Below, piece after piece: positions 1-11,424 of a stretch of DNA of 64,000 bases. Each line of letters begins with the position of its first letter. Position 1 is the first letter of the stretch. Below the pieces are notes generated by a model, which did no database searches, was not told the origin of the DNA, and saw only the letters and a program-made list of their open reading frames with translations. The stretch is from assembly GCA_021234155.1 (NCBI GenBank), contig JAJEKV010000015.1, forward strand, positions 10,996,101 to 11,060,100. Reading direction: 5' to 3'. The stretch is from Isoetes taiwanensis. Taxonomy: Eukaryota; Streptophyta; Lycopodiopsida; Isoetales; Isoetaceae. Both the position numbers and the translations under genes were made by a program.

Positions 1-1170
1 AACCTTATTTATTACCTACTTACTAACAATTAATTAATTGTTAACATCTTTACTTTTTTTTCTAACCTAAACCTAACGTCATAACAGGGACGAACTCGGC
101 CTGCAGCTGCCAGATATGGCCTCCAGGCCATCGAACCCATACCAAAAGCTCTTGACTCCAGCAATTCTGGTTTTTTTTCAGGGATTTCCAGGCCAAATCT
201 TACTGTTTATGGCTGCAGAAAATGATTCTAACTGATTTTCTTCTTGATAAAATTCAGACCAGCGACTGCCGGGTCTGGCATCCAGGCCATTGATTCGGCT
301 TGGAAAGCCCATGAAGCTTCCTGATTTCACTGCCAAATAGGGTTTTAAACCATTTCGGCCAGCTTGTGGCCCTATTCCGGCAATTCTGGATCAGTTTCTT
401 GGCATGCAGACGGAGTTAAAAGGCAAAGCGTTTGCTGCCGAATCCCATTCTTATTATTCTGAATCTAACTCTTAGATCAAATCACCCATCCCAGGTTCCA
501 AATCGGCCCATTCCAGGTCTGTTCCATGACTTTTTACGCACCAACAAAATCCCATGCTTTTCTGCCAGCAGACTGCAAAAATACTGTCATCTCCTTGGCA
601 GTTCTTCGCTCTTATGAAATTATTCTGCTCAATTCTCATTTCCATGATGTTTCAGCTCATTTCCATATTGGTTGAATCTAATAAATTATATCTGAGTTCA
701 AGAACTTCCCTAATTCAAAGATATAGAATGATCTCAAATAAAGAACTCATAAGCATGCAGTCTTACTATCCCAACTCAATATAAGATATAAATAAATTCT
801 AAACTTATGTTGACAAGAACAACCATCACTCTACTCAAACCACAACTTAATCAAGCACCAAAACCCCAGGTGTAAGGCTTGATCCCCACCTGGAATCCCG
901 CTTGTTGCTTCTTCTGCACTCCAACCGCTCACAAACGCTCCCAAAGCTCTGCACGCAATTCGCTCCTTCAACAATCCCTCTGCAATCTATCTCCTTCCAA
1001 ATGCTTTTCCACTGTGCTTATTTTTATTTTTAACCACCAGTATTCTGTTTGTATAATTTCTACAAATACGACGTATTACTCTGCATGCGTGATATTTTGA
1101 TTAATATTCCTTTGCATCCTTTAATAAAATAATTCCACAATATACCTCAAAATCCTAGGTCCGTTACACA
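1..1170. other. Non-coding AT-rich stretch, no gene seen
   Basis: Only short overlapping frames occur and none resembles a known protein. The right part (about 1,030-1,178) is AT-rich, contains AATAAAAT and runs into an LTR-like end. It may be the R-U5 part of a degraded LTR. Confidence 0.5.
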
Positions 1171-1490
1171 ACGTTACAGTTGGTATCAGAGCAGATCTCG
1201 AGTTCGAGTCTCCATGGGTGCCTATATGCATGGGTAATTTGCAAAGACTTGGTAATCATTATGACATGATATGACATAGACATGGTATAGCCTTGGATGC
1301 TCGAGGACGAGCATAGTTCTAGTGGGAGAGACTGTAACAGGCCCATGGTAGACCGCTCGAGTATTCGAACCTTGAATGTGCCTGTGGGACATTCCCGAGA
1401 CACCGGCATAAATGGGTAGAAGCGACTACTCATAAACGTCTAGACGGTTTTGCCCAGTTGGTTAAGGGCATGTCCGTTAGGAACGTTACA
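1171..1490 (+). mobile_element. Short non-coding LTR-retroelement remnant (TRIM-like)
   Basis: An LTR-like end ACGTTACA (1171-1178) is followed after two bases by TGGTATCAGAGC (1181-1192), the usual plant primer-binding site for initiator tRNA-Met. A purine-rich tract (1321-1332) directly precedes a 158-bp segment (1333-1490) that starts TGTAACAGG and ends AACGTTACA, that is TG...CA with inverted ends. The internal part is only about 140 bp and has no ORF. The left LTR shares only about the last 20 bp with the right one, so it is diverged or rearranged. The gag-protease remnant on the opposite strand stops exactly inside the right boundary, as if this element had inserted into it. Confidence 0.5.
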
Positions 1491-4400
1491 CAAAGATATA
1501 AGGAGGCGGCAGATTTGCAGCTAATCGAATCGGTTGATTTTCACCAAGATCCCCGACTTCCACCTCTGGAGTTTGAATGTGTGGGACAACTTCCGTGTTA
1601 TTGACAACATGAGCAGGAGATTGGAGCAGGACCGGAGGTGCAGCATTTTGTGTGGTAAAGAAAAGAGGCTACCGCATATCATCAAGCAAGGGTTGCTTCA
1701 TGACGGCATGGACATCCTCAACATCAGAAGGGGCGTCCATATGGGAAAAATGATTAACTCGTTGAATGCGATTGCAAGGAGCCAGGTACGGGTCAAGCAG
1801 AGCCGCATGACCTGGTCCTGATCAAAGGTCATCTCACCCCAAGGATCGGCATACTCAGGGTAAGAGGACAGAGGAAGATTCGCAGGTGGAGCCTGGACCT
1901 GATAAGTGTTTTGAGCATCTTCGGAATCACTATCGAAAAGCGAGGGTTCAGCGTGTTCAACAGAAATGAGCTTGCCCGTTTCCAAATCTATAGTGGCATT
2001 GAGAGTGCCATCAGTGATGACCAATTGATCCATTGCCCAATAATAAATGCTCTTAGCCGGAGGAAAGGTCGTCCAACCAGCATTTCATAGTCACCCGGTA
2101 TCTTTGCCAGCTTTCCAAACACCAAATTCCAGAGGGAACTTGAGATCACCAATACTGATGTGGAGAAGAGGAGTGACGCCTTGAGGGCACGTGATGTGGC
2201 CGTTAGCCAGCTTTCCATCAATTTGCACATGATTGATCTGTTGGTTGCCCACCGTGGCGTGCACCGTGGGGATTGAAGTAGCCACCGCTCCTACCAAAAT
2301 GGTGGGTAGGGGCAACTGTTCTTTGAGTGCAGGACAGAGTTTGAGAATAGTTGCAAGACTCAAGGGAATCTTGATTTTGGCCAGCTCTTCTTGGAGTTCC
2401 AAAAAAACATGAGAAAATAGATCTGCAGGATCCAAAGGGGCAGGAGTCTGAGGAAAGGAAGCCGAAACCTCCTTGAGAAGCTCAACCTCCGCAGCAATAT
2501 TGGGATATTGCTGAGTGCGTGGGCTTTTGGACGAGGAAGGTGCGTCCTGACGCTGCTGAGCACGCGTGGTGGCCTGAGCATTTGCAAGCGTGCGTCCTTC
2601 GGCAGCCTGCGTGAGCTTGAGAATACTTTGTCTCACCTTGGGCATGACATGGGGCATGAGTTTATCCAGATCGGGTGCGAAATGGACCGTTTAGTGTCCT
2701 CATGTGGAATCGTGTCTACAACAAACGCAGGTTGTGTGTCGTGAGGGAGGATGGTCAAGGGGCGAGAGGCCTTGATCTGTCGAGAAACCAAACCAACCCA
2801 ATTTGATTGCTGCACTGGAGGATTGAGAGCCTGATAAATTTTTTCTTGAGCTTGTTGATCCAGAGGAGTGGAGGACGACGCTACTTGCTGAGGTCGCTGT
2901 TGTGGAGGTGGCCATGGTGGCCATTTCAGAACAGGGCATGGGCCTTGTTTGCCATTGGCGACCCATAATGGATAAGCTGTGAGTCTGACTGATGCAGTTT
3001 GATTGGTACCTGGAAGCTGAACTTGGACTTGAGGAAGCTGAGGACATGCCGTGGTGGTATGACCCCATTCTTGGCAGTGATAGCACTGAGCCTTGGAAGG
3101 ATCAAAAGGTTGACGGGAACCTTGGCCCCTGGATCGTTGAGGTTGTTGAGCCTGTTGAATGTGAGCGAGTACACTCTTCAGTGGCATGATTGCACATGTT
3201 GCACCATTTACAATGAGGAGGACCATTTGTGAAGTTGCACTCATTGGCAAGTTGACCTTGGTATTTATAAATGTGACACCAAATTTGGCTGCGTTGAGGG
3301 GCAGATTGTTGTGGCTGAACCGTAGTTTGAGGAACCATGATAGGAGGCATGAAGGGAAGCTCCGTGAGTGAAACACCATGCGAAGAGACATTGACTGAAT
3401 GGTTGACTAATTCAATGGCCTGCTCCAAGGTTTTGGGACGCAGGTACTCAGTCATGAGACGAATGGCAAGAGGAAGACCTTGCAGAAACCAGACAAGAAT
3501 CTGGCTTTGCGTGGGGTACTCCTTGAGCTTGCTGACCAAAATGTGAAGACGATCTACAAAATCTCGTGCAGACTCCATGGGCTGTTGCTGAGATCATTGA
3601 GTTGCTTCAGAAGTTGTTGATCATCGTCCGTGGTGCTATAATGGGAGAGAAACGCGGTCTTCATCTCTTGCCAGTTTTGTTTCCAATGGCTTTTGTTAGC
3701 CATGAGCCACTGATGAGGGGCTCCACGCAGCGTGGTAGAAAAGATGTGGAACTTGAGTTGAGGTTGAGCGTGGCCATTGAGGATAGCCGCCTCGAATTCT
3801 TCCATGTGAGCTTGGGCACTTTGATCAAGAGGCTTTCTTTTAGTATTCCCGAAGGTGGGATACGTCAGCTTAAGATTTTGAACAGGAGATGGAGGCAGTC
3901 CTTGCGTGTAGAGAGGTGGAGCATATGCTGGAATATAGCTTTGTGGAACAGCCGTGGGCTGTGGACAAGGCGGCATAGAAACAGAAAAACCCGGAGGGCC
4001 AGATAGAGAAGCATTCGGTGGCGAAGGACGATGGGAGCCATCCTCATTAAGCTTGAGATCAGTGAGATTGTAGACATGGAGTGCGTGCTGAAAGGATGGG
4101 GAGGACTGGTATTCATGGACATGGGGAGGACCAAAAGAGACATGAAAATAGCCCATCCCCGCAGGAGGAGAAGAAGGTTGCAAAGGCAAGGGAGTGTGAC
4201 CCGAATGAATATGAATGTAAGTGCTTTCTGGAGTTTGGAAGTAGTGAGGGGTGGGTTGGAGGGGGTATGATGTGGCAACTGGGGTTGAGAGCAAGTTTAC
4301 AAATAGGGGGAGACCCTGAATGAGAATGGACACGAGGTGTAGACGGTGCCGACTAAGCTCTTGAGCGGACATGGCCCCCCTCAATATCATATTCAGTGTC

Positions 4401-4496
4401 GTACATGTCATGAGCAGCTTCTCGACGTTGATGACGCTCCAATCGGGCCGCTGTTTGGCAAAGGAGTTCTTCATGAGTGAAAGCACGAGCAGACAT
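1486..4496 (-). pseudogene. gag: Gag-protease region of an LTR retrotransposon, frameshifted, no reverse transcriptase
   Basis: The N-terminal part starts with ATG at 4496 (MSARAFTHEEL) and shifts frame near 4,380. A proline-rich segment follows, then a retrotransposon-gag core with RGAPHQWLMANKSHW at about 3,690-3,735. Two CX2CX4HX4C zinc knuckles are visible: CKWCNMCNHATEEC at about 3,173-3,214 and CYHCQEWGHTTTAC at about 3,046-3,087. Further on come ISIGDLKFPLEF and DYEMLVGRPF (about 2,160-2,070), which fit the C-terminal half of a Ty3/gypsy-type aspartic protease. The catalytic D-S/T-G motif was not found. The reading ends PPPYIFV-stop at 1486-1488, inside the LTR-like element on the other strand, and no RT, RNase H or integrase follows. 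It is a truncated, inactive element. A TATA box lies upstream at 4,801. Confidence 0.75.
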
Positions 4497-4800
4497 ATTG
4501 AGAAGGAAGAAAAGGGAATGATCAGGCCCGACAGCGGCGACAGTGTTTAGGGTTTGGGTTCGGGATCTCCTGCAAAACAGCCCTCTATGAGGACCCTTGG
4601 CTCGAACAGGAGAATCCTGGCTGAGTGTCACGCGGGATTTTGCAAAGAAACAGAAAGGAGAGAATAGAAAAGAAACAACACCACACAATGAGAAGGAACC
4701 AGACTTTCTTGATATCACTGATCATACATAAGCTCTCGAAAATCGAGAGGAAAACAGGAGACAAGGACTAATGCTCATCTAAAAACATGAGTTCTACCTC

Positions 4801-4812
4801 TACTTATATATA
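4801..4812 (-). promoter_or_regulatory. Probable TATA box of the minus-strand gag-protease element
   Basis: On the minus strand this reads TATATATAAGTA, about 300 bp upstream of the gag ATG at 4496. A weak match to the tRNA-Met primer site (GTGATATCAAG) lies between them, near 4,705-4,715, which is the arrangement expected for an LTR promoter and the start of an internal region. The LTR limits themselves were not resolved. Confidence 0.45.
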
Positions 4813-5376
4813 GTACTACTACAACGGCCTTGGGCCCAAAATAGGTGTTTGGCAGATCATGCTACCAACTCTTGGATCAGAGCCTGATTTCCCGGGAATC
4901 TGGCAGTGCCTTCTTTATGTGCCTGGAATCACGCTGACTCTGGACTGTGCTTCTGCGGGGCCATTATTTATCTGTTCTCTGTCTCTTCTTGGACCCTGGC
5001 GTGATCTTCTGCGTGGTCTTCGGCGTGGGCGTGGGTCTACTGCCCGATGGTTGAGCTGCTCCCTTGTTCCTGCCCTGCTCCGTGGTCTTCAGGAATAGTC
5101 TTGTACCTGGAGGTACAGGACTAATACTACCTACGATATTTAAGCTGATGAGATTAAGATCTAATTGCGCAGGTTTCAGCTTATCTCTCACATGAAATCT
5201 GCCTTTTGTAGACAGATGTTGCTATCATAGAACCAATTCCTATATTAACTGCTTAGTTTAGAACCTACAAGAGCTCACAATAATATAGATATGCTGGAGC
5301 ACCATACTGGTGTCTGCTTCTTTAACTTAGTACTACCCATTAATTTCAAAAAAAAACTTGGTTGGGTTGAAGACTC
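4813..5376. other. Non-coding, probably LTR of the gag-protease element
   Basis: No coding signal was recognised. A near-perfect inverted repeat lies at 5097-5122 (AGTCTTGTACC facing GGTACAGGACT). By position this stretch would be the U3 part of the minus-strand element's 5' LTR, but no second LTR copy was found to prove it. Confidence 0.35.
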
Positions 5377-5880
5377 CTAATTATTTTCGAATTCTTCATT
5401 ATTATCTGCTTCCATTTGCTGGTCGCCTACTGAATCAGCCACCATATATATGCCAGGAGTTGGCAGGATGCTGTTATTCCCATCTGTGCTTGTGGTTATG
5501 AACTTAGTGATACCTCCATCTTTCCTTGCAGCTTGATTAACCATTAGACCATATTTGTCAACCATATCAAGCAGGAATTGCTTGCTCGGCTGTGCTAGAA
5601 TCTTTTTCTTTCCTGCGCAATGCTGCAAGATGTAGTCTGGTCTTGTCGATAAGGTCCATGAGTTGTGCCCTTATGGCTTGGCCTTTTCCCATCAGAGTGC
5701 CTCAAAGAGCAAGATGCCATCATACTATTGCCTAATATTAGGCTTATTATTGATTTTCTTATGGCATCTTGCCTCCAAGAACATTGCCTCAAAGAATAAC
5801 CTGTTGCCGTCCTTACATCTTATCACTAGCTCATGTAAGATAACAGAATAGGCTCCATAAGCTGAGTATTGCATTGACAT
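5377..5880 (-). pseudogene. Unrecognised broken coding region
   Basis: Read on the minus strand from ATG at 5880, three frames in succession look protein-coding. The first (MSMQYSAYGAYSVILHEL...) stops in a small hairpin near 5,735. A second frame (AQLMDLIDKTRLHLAALRRK) covers about 5,670-5,600. A third (FLLDMVDKYGLMVNQAARK...) ends with an acidic tail and a stop at 5377. The composition is that of a soluble, partly helical protein, but I do not recognise the family. It may be the 3' end of a host gene or of an element ORF. The inverted repeat at 5709-5772 interrupts it. Confidence 0.35.
5709..5772. repeat. Stem-loop with a nested palindrome
   Basis: GCAAGATGCCAT (5709-5720) and ATGGCATCTTGC (5761-5772) are perfect inverted repeats. 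The loop contains the perfect 14-bp palindrome GCCTAATATTAGGC (5730-5743). The palindrome coincides with the break in the minus-strand reading frame, so it may be a small insertion or excision scar. Confidence 0.6.
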
Positions 5881-6280
5881 GATGTTCTTCTAAAGCTATA
5901 ATAAGTAGCCAAGCACTCATACAAACGTCTTAAACCATTCATGGTAGACGGGTAGGCCTAGTCAATTTCTTTGGCTACTCGTACCCAACCAAGCTTCCAC
6001 TAATCTGCAATAATCTGTTCACATTATTGATTAGTAAATTTCTTCTACATAGAAGTACAAAACATTTTACGGAGGATGTACCTTGTTAACTCTTCGGCAA
6101 AATGGCAATTCTAGTTGAGATCAGATCCTGCTAGAATATAAGCAAAACAAGAATGGATAAACAGTCCCATGTACATGTCACAAATAGAGCGTATACTATA
6201 AGCCAGCCTGTAATACAACCAAGCTGCCTACAGCTAAGCTAACTTGATTTTGTGCATAACTTAGGCTGTGCAGGAGCAAA
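5881..6280. other. No gene seen
   Basis: The stretch is AT-rich with short frames only and no recognised motif. Confidence 0.5.
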
Positions 6281-7960
6281 TTATAACTATAACTATAACT
6301 ATAATTTATTGATCACGCCATTTTTGAGACCCAACAAGGTCTATATGGCAATACGTACATATCATACATCATAAGCATTTTTGGAATACAATTAGAGTTC
6401 CTGAGCTACTTCCATCTCCAGCATATAATCATAAAATGCAATTATCTCTGTTCTTTCCTTATATACCTTTTTTATGTAAGCACTAAGTTTCCTTAGTTGA
6501 ACTTCCATAAGATCTCGCAAGCTACTGCATGTAATTCTAAAGTCCTCCCGAATATCCTCATATGCAGGACATTCGATGAAAGCATGTACCTCATTTTCAA
6601 TCTGTACCGAACTACATGGACAAAGTCGGTCTTCCAGTCTTAGTTGCAAAATTAATTGCCATTCTTTAACACTTAAGTCTGCTCACATGTATGATTGTTC
6701 AGAATCTCCTAAAATAGCATTAAACTCAGATCTATAAAATCTCGTTTTTACCTCTTTTTCGGGTGCCAAATGCCAGTATTTGTTGACAACTTTTCCGCCA
6801 ACGAAGACCCTTATATCAGAGAATTTATCTGGCCAACTATGGGGAGTAATCCCCAAGTTGCGGCCCAATCCAACACCTTTTGGTACCAGCCACCTTCCTT
6901 GAGCATTGATATATGTAAAGCCCATTTAGGGAGTCTTTCTGAATCCATGTTCAGCACTCTGTTTAAATAATGCAGTGTTTGATTAAGTGCTTCCGCTTCT
7001 ATGGGCATAAACTTGTCCTCAGCCAATATCATTTTGTATAGTGTCTGGATTTCAACACCAAGCTCGAATGTCAAAAATTGTTTTTGCACCCTTTCAATGC
7101 ATTTCCATCCCAATTTTGACAGCCCTCGAGCCCAAACGAGACAGCCATACAATATGACCAGCTTCAGCAAAACACCAAATAACAATTTCTTAAGATTCCG
7201 GTGTTCAAAGTTTCTTTCCTTACAAATATGCATCATGCCATACAATGCTCGAAATCCCTTTTGGTAGCGGCCAAATTCCATTTATAATTTCCGCTTACCT
7301 CAACTCCTAGATACTTATATGTTGTTCCTACCTCTAAAGGTTTAGCACATATATAGGAGTTTCTATAGTCCCAAAACCCATTAATTTGGTCTTCTATTTA
7401 TTAATACACATGCCATGAGTTGTGCAAAATGCTCGCAAAGCATCTAGGTGCGTTTGTAGACCTTTCTTCGTGCTATGAGAACAATATCATCGGCAAAAAG
7501 GAGCAAGTGAACAATATGACCATGAAGATATATGCCAATGCCTCCGTGGAGATATAACCACTGCTCTACTTCATCTATAAATAAACCAAACAACAATGGA
7601 GAGCATGGGCAGCCTTGCTTTACCCCTACGATGCTATGAATCTTATGCCTTTTGTCAAATAGAAAGGAAAGCTCTACAAGGACATGCTGATACAAACATG
7701 CTACTGCCTCTTATAAGTCTTTTGGAACTCCCAACAATTCCATTCTATCTTGCAACTTTCCTCTTTCCACCTTGTCAAAAGCTTTAGTAAGGTAAAAAAA
7801 AGCACGGAATACCTTGTTTCCTCGCCCTTTCGCAGACTCAGTTTGATCTATGGTGGAGTAACCTGCACTAAATCCAGCTTGACATGCTGCTCTCACATTT
7901 TTTTGATCAGCCCAGCGTGAAATTTTGCTTTCCACCATAGATGCAAAAATCTTAGCTAGG
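6281..7960 (-). mobile_element. 5'-truncated LINE (non-LTR retrotransposon) with reverse transcriptase remnant
   Basis: Minus-strand frames give the core of a LINE reverse transcriptase in the right order. ILAKIFASMVESKISRWAD and QAGFSAGYSTIDQ come first (about 7,955-7,840), then AFFYLTKAFDKV (about 7,800), GVKQGCPCSPLLFGLFIDE (about 7,620) and the catalytic LLFADDIVLIA (about 7,500). Downstream are a conserved thumb-like part (7,281-6,811) and a C-terminal Cys/His segment CPCSSVQIENEVHAFIECP (about 6,620-6,560), as in many LINE ORF2 proteins. Several frameshifts break it. The 3' end on the minus strand is a (TTATAG)n-like tail at 6281-6308, typical of non-poly(A) LINE tails. Homology to RT stops near 7,960, so the 5' part (endonuclease) is missing. 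The element is inactive. Confidence 0.85.
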
Positions 7961-9533
7961 ATATTTTATAATTAAAGAACCAGTTGTGTATTAGACTTGA
8001 AAAGGCATGCATACCAAGTACGGAAGTGCTCTGCAAGTGAAAGATTCTTCATAAATCACAGCTTCCATTCTCTGATTGCTCGAAAGGGGATTCTTCCAGC
8101 ACAATGTCCTCTGTAGATTTATGTACGGCCTGCTATTGCATGAGGCCAGACTTTGCAGCTTAAATGCATGTTTATCCTTTTTTTTGCTCTGGGTTCTTCT
8201 ACAGAAAGCCAAATACTGATAGGCCACCATAGCCAAGGCAAGCAGAGCTTGTATACACACTGGAATGGATCATCCCCAACTTCTGCAGGTAGTCATGGTT
8301 TTCTTAAACATCCTCACACTCTACTGCTTATACTTCATATGAAACTTCTTCAAAATGCTTCCTACCAGAGTTAGCATTAGTAGAAACATGAAAAATCCCT
8401 AAACAAAATCCACTCTTGCATGAAATCAAGCATGGAGCAAAAGAATACCCTGAATGATGAACCAAACATGAAATAGGGTCGACCTTCATTCACAAGATCG
8501 CCATTGTCGGAACACAATATATCAATATCTGAGGAGCAAGCAAGCAGACAGAGGAGATTATCCCCGAACCTGTTTGCTGCATTGAGATCCTGCCACAATG
8601 GTCGCTAGATGGCTAAAGCACCGCTATATCATTTTTTATTTTCTTTTCTTCTTGCAAAAAATGCCCGGGAAAAACATGCGTTAAGCTTTAGAGCTTCACA
8701 TTTCTTGCCACCTGGACGTTCCTACCGGACATTCACAATTATATATGTTGTGATATGTGTATGAAGTGGTGGTCCACGTTAGTGGATATTAAAGTTGGTG
8801 CGCATTTACTGTTAGTCAATGGAAGCACAAAGCTTTTGAGCTCGGAACAAACAACCATTGTTTTGTTAATATAAAAGCAACTACTAAACAAGCTAAATAA
8901 AAGCTTTTAACTCCAGAAGTCAACCACAATTCCCAAAAATATCACTTGCATATGCAGTCAATGGGTTCAGTCCTCTTGACTAAGTGGGGATCCCTGGCTA
9001 CCACTACATGCATGGGAACACTCTGGAATCTTGGATAACAAGTACATAGGCAATTCAAAGAGACAAGATCATGTGTAAAAGAAGTGCTAGCAATGACAAT
9101 ATGACCTCAACACATGAGCATCAAAAGTAGAGCACATAATAAAGAGATCAAACCATCAGGACATACAATGCAGGTATGTGAATGGGAAGCTTAGCCAGCA
9201 TACAGGCAGGTCCTGTTAGCAGAATAATGCCAGCCAGCTTACATTCCAAGCCCTATAGCGGGAGTGGTGGGGTGAACCTATGCGCATACCCTTTCCAGCC
9301 CATGTCTGGCACTGGGGGAACTCTTACTATGGGTTCCAATAGTTGACATGCATCCACACCAAGAAGCTATGCATGTGAGGAAGCCATGCCCGATGTCACA
9401 AAGCACAAGAACATAAAATAGAACACAAATGTCATGAACATGCCAGAGCAACCTAGGCCACCGAACCTAGAAGCCCGACCCCAGAGGATCCAAGTGCATA
9501 ATAAAATACCAAAACAACTCTGATTCAATGACT
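7961..9533. other. Non-coding stretch, no gene recognised
   Basis: Only short frames are present (for example 7,991-8,260 on the minus strand), none with family motifs. In the second copy this interval is equally degenerate. The longer ORF there (37,096-37,581) has no counterpart here. Confidence 0.5.
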
Positions 9534-9900
9534 GGGGGGGGTGCCCATATTCCGTGCACTTAAGGTTTGAATAAAAAAGAGGCTTAGTTTTTTCTGATCA
9601 AAACAGGAAAAAAAGCACAGTTCTGGAGAGCTCGAGGCCGGATCTGTTATGAGAAACAAAAATCAGAGAAATCGGTTCTCCACATCTCGAGTTGTGAGCC
9701 TTCAAAGTAGGCCTATCATCTGACCATCACCGTTCACCTCCTGCCCATCTAGCGTGCACCAGAATTTTCAGTTCATTTTTCATGAAGAGGCACGATTCCA
9801 GGGCTTCTGGGTGCACGGTTCCAGGGCTTTTGTGAGCGGAAGCTGGTACCAAAACTATGGCGGAATCTGGGCAAAGGCACGGAATATGGGCACCCCCCCC
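9534..9900. mobile_element. 367-bp MITE with 24-bp perfect terminal inverted repeats starting with eight G
   Basis: The left end is eight G followed by TGCCCATATTCCGTGC (9534-9557). The right end, 9877-9900, is its exact reverse complement ending in eight C. There is no coding capacity. The flanks (..AATGACT and TAAGACC..) show no clear target-site duplication, so the superfamily is not assigned. In the second copy the left end is altered and the right inverted repeat is gone (around 37,650-37,930). Confidence 0.8.
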
Positions 9901-10208
9901 TAAGACCATGACATTCATGTCCGTAATATGATTTACTATACATGTGCCTAGAAGCTCAAGTCTGGCATATTCACTTGAAATGCCGAAGTAGCTTGCCCTA
10001 AAATCGATGTAGGTCCAACACTTATACCAGGATTAATCTTTTTCCCTCATAAGGAATGCAAAATATATCAATTACCAAGCCCATTCAATAATTTGGCATT
10101 TACTAAACTAACATGACCTATACTATAGTCGTGTCCTAAAAGCCCCATAAGCTTCTGATAGTCCTCTTAGCCCAATTGTATTCATGTAACCGGCTCGAGG
10201 CCCTGCCT

Positions 10209-10468
10209 CCCCGGGGGTTGCACACAATGTGAAGTCTATATGGCATGTGCGTGCATAGGGTCAAGAGAAATTATCCCTTATACGGGATTTTCTACAAAAA
10301 TATCTCTTATATTTCATATACCCCTACCATATTTCCTTACAAATATATATGGAATTAAAGCAAAAAAAATCCCCTCCCATACTTATACGGTACGGTTTTG
10401 GCAAAAAAAAAACCCCCTACCGTACACGCACATGTTTTGTACGGTTTTTTCTGTGTGCACCCCCCGGG
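10209..10468. mobile_element. Possible small MITE or inverted-repeat element
   Basis: CCCCGGGGGTTGCACACA (10209-10226) faces TGTGTGCACCCCCCGGG (10452-10468), an imperfect inverted repeat of about 17 bp bounding 260 bp of A/T- and pyrimidine-rich DNA. The interior repeats TACGGTACGG/ACCGTAC-like motifs. There is no ORF and no target duplication was identified. Confidence 0.35.
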
Positions 10469-10619
10469 CCTGCCTCGGTCTAGGCAAAAACATTGCCACC
10501 CATGTTACTCCCATCTACGGCGACCTTCTAAATATCACCTCTGTGTCTTGACTTCCATTCTTTTGAAATATTTCTCAAGTATGCACACCCATGCATGCAC
10601 CCATGGGGACCCGTGAGGA

Positions 10620-11190
10620 CATACACCCATGAGGAGCTTTACCATATCTACTACCAATTCGAGAGTAAAACCCGTTAGGAGCTTACTCACATCTACTGTC
10701 GATTCTAAAGTATCATCCATGAGAAGCTTACTCACACCTATTGTACTCAGCATTCCTCACACCTGCTACCAAGTTGAAAGTATCACAGATGGCTCGGCCT
10801 CGGCCTTCAGCCGATGCCTCGCCTTGGTTTGGACAAAAGCATACCTACTTATGTTACTCCCATTTATGAGGACCTTCTAAACTATCCGAAGTATCACCTA
10901 TAAAAAGCTGACTGACATCTACTATCAATTTGAAAGTATCACACATGAGGAGTTGACTCATACCTATTACAATTTTAAGTATCACCAATATAGAGCTTAT
11001 ACACACCTACTATCAACACTCACTACCAATCCCAAAATATCACCCATTGGGAGCTTACTCACACCTACTATCAATTCCAAAGTCTTATTAACTTAGTACC
11101 ACTATACCCACTATCAACACCTATTACCAATTCTAGAGTATCACTCATGAGGAGCTTACTTCCACCTACTACCATTTTTAAAGTATTGCC
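10620..11190. repeat. Degenerate minisatellite, unit about 45-50 bp
   Basis: A unit of the type GAGGAGCTTACTCACACCTA plus CTACCAATTCTAAAGTATCA recurs roughly a dozen times with substitutions and indels. The corresponding array in the second copy is about 38,600-39,190. No protein-coding potential was recognised. Confidence 0.7.
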
Positions 11191-11401
11191 TATTTTGAAG
11201 AGTTTCTATTATTGGACTGAGCTTGCAAAGTTTCAAAACTTTCTATCTTTAGACTAAGGGGCTACCTATGGGCATATAAAACATTTTAGAACATTGCTTA
11301 CCCCGAGCATCTAGAACATTCTACTTTGGATCTTTATAAAAAAAAAAAAAAAAACCTTTCTATTTTTAGATTGAGGTGCTTAACCATGACCATCTAGATC
11401 A

Positions 11402-11424
11402 TTCTAGAACATTCTAGAGGATTC
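11402..11424 (+). promoter_or_regulatory. Heat-shock-element-like cluster upstream of the transposase-like gene
   Basis: Alternating pentamers TTC-ta-GAA-ca-TTC-ta-GAG-ga-TTC match the HSE consensus (nTTCnnGAAnnTTCn) for at least three consecutive units. A further TAGAACATTC lies at about 11,332-11,341. The distance to the first ATG of the downstream gene (11,588) is about 165 bp. The stretch also resembles a simple TTCTAGAACA-type repeat, so a regulatory role is inference. Confidence 0.35.

Noticed and set aside
1486-4496. Complete LTR retrotransposon on the minus strand
   Set aside because: No reverse transcriptase, RNase H or integrase motif was found downstream of the protease-like part, and the frame ends in another element.
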